Shown: piece after piece, positions 6,018 to 8,683 of the stretch
Numbering within the stretch: position 1 is the first letter of the stretch
Layout of the letters: each line of letters starts with the position of its first letter
Assembly (NCBI GenBank): GCA_028691575.1
Contig: JAQUYY010000067.1
Coordinates: forward strand, 1 to 8,683
DNA: 8,683 nt
Reading direction: 5' to 3'
Source of the DNA: Candidatus Gastranaerophilales bacterium
Lineage (GTDB): Bacteria > Cyanobacteriota > Vampirovibrionia > Gastranaerophilales > JAQUYY01
Notes under the pieces: generated by a model
Seen by the model: the letters and a program-made list of their open reading frames with translations, nothing else
The model's database searches: none
What the model was told of the DNA's origin: nothing
Made by a program: the position numbers and the translations under genes

Positions 6018-7856
6018 ATGGCAAAGACAATTGGTATCGACTTAGGAACAACAAACTCCGTAGTCGCAGTTATGGAAGGTGGCAAACCTACTGTTATTGC
6101 TAACGCAGAAGGTAGCAGAACAACCCCTTCAATAGTTGGATTTTCAAAAACAGGAGAAAGATTAGTTGGTCAATTAGCAAAAAGGCAAGCTATCTTAAAC
6201 CCTGAGCGAACAATCATAAGTATCAAACGTGAAATGGGTACGGATCATAAAAATAATATTGACGGCAAAGATTATACACCTCAAGAAATCAGCTCAATGA
6301 TTTTAAGAAAACTTGCTGATGATGCATCTGCATATCTTGGAGAAAAAGTTACATCAGCAGTAATTACGGTTCCTGCGTACTTCAATGATGCGCAAAGACA
6401 ATCAACAAAAGATGCCGGTAAAATTGCAGGACTCGACGTTCTTAGAATTGTAAATGAACCTACTGCTGCTGCTTTAGCATACGGTTTAGAAAAACAACAT
6501 ACCGAAAAAGTTCTTGTATTTGACCTTGGTGGCGGTACTTTTGATGTTAGTATTCTAGAAATCGGAGACGGCGTTCACGAAGTATTATCAACCAGTGGTG
6601 ATACACATCTTGGCGGTGACGATTTTGATGAAAAAGTTATGAATTGGCTATGTGAAGAATTTAAAAAACAGGAAGGCATTGATTTAAGAAGTGATAAACA
6701 AGCAATGCAAAGACTTAAAGAAGCTGCAGAAAAAGCAAAGTGCGAACTTTCTTCAGTTTTAGAAACGAATATCAGTCTTCCATTCATTACAGCTGATGCA
6801 AATGGTCCAAAACACTTGGAGTTAAATCTTTCTAGAGCTAAATTTGAAGATTTGTCATATGATTTATTAGAAAGATGCAAAAAACCTGTTGAACAAGCAA
6901 TTAAAGATGCCGGACTTTCTGCTTCTGAAATTGATGAAGTTGTTCTTGTAGGTGGTTCTTCAAGAATTCCTGCTGTTCAAAAATTAGTAAAAGATTACAC
7001 TAAAAAAGAACCTAACCAATCGGTTAACCCTGATGAAGTTGTAGCCGTGGGTGCTGCGGTTCAAGCAGGTATTTTAGCCGGCGAAGTTAAAGATATTGTT
7101 CTTTTGGATGTTACACCTTTAACGCTTGGCATTGAAACACTTGGCGGAGTTATGACAACTCTTGTTCCTAGAAACACAACCATTCCGGTTAGCAAATCTC
7201 AAGTTTTCTCAACAGCAGATGATAATCAATCAGCAGTTGATGTACATGTTCTTCAAGGTGAAAGACCAATGGCAAGAGACAACAAGTCTTTAGGTATGTT
7301 CAGACTTGACGGACTTCCCCCAGCAATGAGAGGAATGCCTCAGATCGAAGTTACTTTTGATATTGATGCTAACGGTATTGTTAATGTTATGGCAAAAGAT
7401 AAAGCTACTAATAAAGAACAAAAAATTACCATTACAAACACCTCTAACTTAAAAGAAGATGAGATCGATAAAATGGTTAAAGAAGCTGAAATTAATGCTG
7501 AGGAAGATAAAAAGAAAAAAGAAGAAATCGAAATCAGAAACAATGCTAACAGCTTAATTCATTCTGCTGAAAGACTTGTAAAAGACTTTGAAGGTAAAAT
7601 TTCTGATGAAGATAAGAAAAAATTAGATGAAGGAAAAACCGATCTTCAAAAAGCAATTGATGAAAATGCAGGAATTGAGGATGTTAAAGCAAAATCAGAA
7701 ACTTTACAACAAACAATGTTTGCTATTTCATCAGCTGCATACCAACAAGTTCAGCAAGAAACTCCAACGGGAGAGCAAGCTGGCAGCGAACAACCTTCAG
7801 GAGAAGAAACTCCAAGTGACGAAGACGTAATTGACGCTGATTATACAAAACAATGA
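6018..7856 (+). CDS. dnaK: Molecular chaperone DnaK (Hsp70)
   Basis: ATP-dependent cytoplasmic Hsp70 chaperone, 612 residues and full length. The nucleotide-binding domain runs from 1 to about 355, with IGIDLGTTNSVVAV (5-18), VFDLGGGTFDVSIL (167-180, including the autophosphorylation-type Thr174) and VVLVGGSSRIPAV (308-320). The conserved linker DIVLLDVTP (359-367) leads to the beta substrate-binding domain (to about 475). A Lys/Glu-rich helical lid follows (about 478-580), then a Gln/Glu-rich tail ending DEDVIDADY. It lacks the insert of about 24 residues found in Gram-negative and cyanobacterial DnaK: only about 11 residues separate IKREMG (69-74) from YTPQEIS (86-92), as in Bacillus. grpE, dnaJ and hrcA are not adjacent, so it is a single-gene unit here. 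It needs DnaJ and GrpE partners encoded elsewhere. Confidence 0.98.
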   Translation: MAKTIGIDLGTTNSVVAVMEGGKPTVIANAEGSRTTPSIVGFSKTGERLVGQLAKRQAILNPERTIISIKREMGTDHKNNIDGKDYTPQEISSMILRKLADDASAYLGEKVTSAVITVPAYFNDAQRQSTKDAGKIAGLDVLRIVNEPTAAALAYGLEKQHTEKVLVFDLGGGTFDVSILEIGDGVHEVLSTSGDTHLGGDDFDEKVMNWLCEEFKKQEGIDLRSDKQAMQRLKEAAEKAKCELSSVLETNISLPFITADANGPKHLELNLSRAKFEDLSYDLLERCKKPVEQAIKDAGLSASEIDEVVLVGGSSRIPAVQKLVKDYTKKEPNQSVNPDEVVAVGAAVQAGILAGEVKDIVLLDVTPLTLGIETLGGVMTTLVPRNTTIPVSKSQVFSTADDNQSAVDVHVLQGERPMARDNKSLGMFRLDGLPPAMRGMPQIEVTFDIDANGIVNVMAKDKATNKEQKITITNTSNLKEDEIDKMVKEAEINAEEDKKKKEEIEIRNNANSLIHSAERLVKDFEGKISDEDKKKLDEGKTDLQKAIDENAGIEDVKAKSETLQQTMFAISSAAYQQVQQETPTGEQAGSEQPSGEETPSDEDVIDADYTKQ

Positions 7857-7869
7857 AGCAAAGCTTCAT
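7853..7869 (+). other. Small hairpin over the dnaK stop codon
   Basis: ATGAAGC (7853-7859) pairs with GCTTCAT (7863-7869) around an AAA loop, and the TGA stop (7854-7856) lies in its left arm. It has no T tract. It may stabilise the mRNA 3' end next to the real terminator, or be chance. Confidence 0.3.
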
Positions 7870-7886
7870 CAAAACAAAAAAACAAG

Positions 7887-7916
7887 AAAAGACAGCATTT
7901 TAGTCCTGTCTTTTTT
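7887..7916 (+). terminator. Strong rho-independent terminator of dnaK
   Basis: AAAAGACAG (7887-7895) pairs with CTGTCTTTT (7906-7914) across a 10-nt loop, followed by a T6 run (7911-7916) that overlaps the 3' arm. It lies 30 nt after the dnaK stop, so the small genes downstream are probably transcribed separately. Confidence 0.85.
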
Positions 7917-8016
7917 GTTAATCAAACTATTACATTAAGTTTTTTTAACCAAAAAAATAAAATTTAAGCAAAAAATAACTTTCACCTTCATTATAGAAAA
8001 TATATAACTCATAGCT

Positions 8017-8034
8017 GGAGAATTAATTATGAAC
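8017..8034 (+). repeat. 18-bp direct repeat spanning RBS and start, copy 1
   Basis: GGAGAATTAATTATGAAC here is identical to the copy at 8379-8396. It includes the Shine-Dalgarno, the spacer, the start codon and the second codon of each small paralog, although the sequence just upstream differs. Confidence 0.8.
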
Positions 8035-8304
8035 ATCAATTCAATCAACCCATCTTTTGGCGGGACTTTTTCAATTAACAAAAAAGATTTATCTACAAAA
8101 GCACAGCAAATAGATTTAATGCAATTAACAGACTCTTTTGCTCCAATCCCGGAATATGAAATTTTGAAAGCAGGTGATACGGTTTCTTTTGATATGCCGG
8201 ATGAACTTGATGAAATATTTTTAGATACTATCGAAACAGATGCTCCGGATATCGCTTCTTATTTTAATAAAACTGAAGGAAATGCCATTAATTTAACAAT
8301 ATAA
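8029..8304 (+). CDS. Small SFGG-tagged hypothetical protein A (paralog of the next gene)
   Basis: A 91-residue soluble acidic protein of unknown function. It opens MNINSINPSFGGTFSINKKD, nearly the same as the next gene's product, and the two align without gaps again from about residue 49 (TVSFDMPDELDEIF against AVIFNNPNSHDKSF). They are therefore full-length paralogs whose N-terminal 20 residues are much better conserved than the rest. There is no signal peptide, membrane segment or cysteine. GGAG (8017-8020) lies 8 nt before the ATG. I associate such N-terminal MN-xNSI-xPSFG tags with Gastranaerophilales hypothetical proteins from memory, and their role is not known to me. A targeting or partner-recognition peptide is inference. 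The upstream spacer (7917-8028) is AT-rich with only a weak -10 (TATAGA 7992-7997). Confidence 0.75.
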   Translation: MNINSINPSFGGTFSINKKDLSTKAQQIDLMQLTDSFAPIPEYEILKAGDTVSFDMPDELDEIFLDTIETDAPDIASYFNKTEGNAINLTI

Positions 8305-8306
8305 AT

Positions 8307-8378
8307 TATATGATGCAAATGTAGTTTAAAATAAGACCGGATAACCTATTTTGTAAAATAGAAAAATCATATCATATA
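8307..8378 (+). promoter_or_regulatory. Nested inverted repeats before the second small gene
   Basis: TATATGAT (8307-8314) is complementary to ATCATATA (8371-8378), which directly abuts the GGAG ribosome binding site at 8379. Inside lies a second hairpin, CTATTT (8346-8351) with AAATAG (8356-8361). The fold could place the ribosome binding site beside a stem, or the arms could be an operator. There is no T tract to suggest termination. TAAAAT at 8354-8359 could instead be a -10. Confidence 0.3.
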
Positions 8379-8396
8379 GGAGAATTAATTATGAAC
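8379..8396 (+). repeat. 18-bp direct repeat spanning RBS and start, copy 2
   Basis: This is the second copy of the initiation block at 8017-8034. After it the coding sequences stay similar for about 40 bp, with mostly synonymous or conservative changes, and then diverge. Confidence 0.8.
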
Positions 8397-8663
8397 GTCA
8401 ACTCAATTAGCCCGTCTTTTGGCAGTAAATTTATTATTAATAAAGATAGTGTACAAACTTCAGAGCAAAAAGAAGATTTAAAGGATTTAATAAATTGCGT
8501 GAACATATCAAACGCAGAGTTACCAAAGTCAGACCGAACAAAAATTATTAATTCAGATGAAGCAGTTATTTTTAACAACCCTAATAGTCATGATAAAAGT
8601 TTTAAAAATTTTATTGGAACAGAATTTGAAAGCATTGCACCAAATTTTGACGTAATGGCATAA
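8391..8663 (+). CDS. Small SFGS-tagged hypothetical protein B (paralog of the preceding gene)
   Basis: A 90-residue protein of unknown function starting MNVNSISPSFGSKFIINKD. It shares the N-terminal tag with protein A and has matching hydrophobic and acidic positions further on: DLKDLIN against DLMQLTD, and FIGTEFESIAPNF against LDTIETDAPDIASYF. It has one Cys near residue 36, no signal peptide and no membrane segment. GGAG (8379-8382) stands 8 nt before the ATG. The block from that site through the first codons, GGAGAATTAATTATGAAC, is identical to protein A's, so recent tandem duplication or selection on translation initiation is likely. The 86-bp gap holds an inverted repeat. The complete gene ends 20 bp before the window edge. 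Confidence 0.72.
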   Translation: MNVNSISPSFGSKFIINKDSVQTSEQKEDLKDLINCVNISNAELPKSDRTKIINSDEAVIFNNPNSHDKSFKNFIGTEFESIAPNFDVMA

Positions 8664-8683
8664 AAGTTATAACAGATGAGTTT

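Noticed and set aside
1..8683. CRISPR array, transposase, integrase or attachment site
   Set aside because: There are no regularly spaced repeats, and no open frame resembles a recombinase; the only direct repeats are the short ones listed.

Overview
This 8.7 kb window is chromosomal sequence from a low-GC bacterium. The intergenic DNA is very AT-rich and the coding DNA is roughly one-third GC. The best lineage guess is a gut-type Gastranaerophilales/Melainabacteria (Vampirovibrionia) organism. It rests mainly on two small tandem genes whose products start MN(I/V)NSI(N/S)PSFG, which I recall as a common N-terminal signature of short uncharacterised proteins in that group. No 16S or other decisive marker is present. 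The DnaK looks Firmicute-like because it lacks the Gram-negative insert, so a Firmicute or another low-GC phylum remains possible.

Layout, left to right. (1) The 3' part of a zinc N-acetylmuramoyl-L-alanine amidase, cut by the window start and split by a -1 frameshift at an A-AAA-AAG heptamer. (2) A GC-rich, folded intergenic element of about 110 bp, touching a good promoter with a leader of about 200 nt. (3) A 418-residue protein made of four tandem GntR-type winged helices with no ligand domain, the most unusual gene here. (4) Two hairpins at a convergent junction, then on the minus strand an intact ArsB/NhaD-type ion transporter. (5) Divergent from it, a secreted TPR protein carrying a partial NHL-like propeller. 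(6) On the minus strand, a CheR-like methyltransferase split by a +1 frameshift. (7) dnaK as a single gene with a strong terminator. (8) Two tandem paralogous genes of about 90 codons with almost identical translation starts.

Most genes appear to be single transcription units: strands alternate and hairpins separate them. No pathway links them all. Cell-wall remodelling (amidase), ion transport, a periplasmic or secreted TPR protein and protein quality control (DnaK) are ordinary housekeeping or envelope functions. The candidates for something undescribed are the four-winged-helix regulator, the tagged small-protein pair and the folded element upstream of the regulator. The two frameshifts could be sequence errors, decay or recoding, and the sequence alone cannot decide between these.
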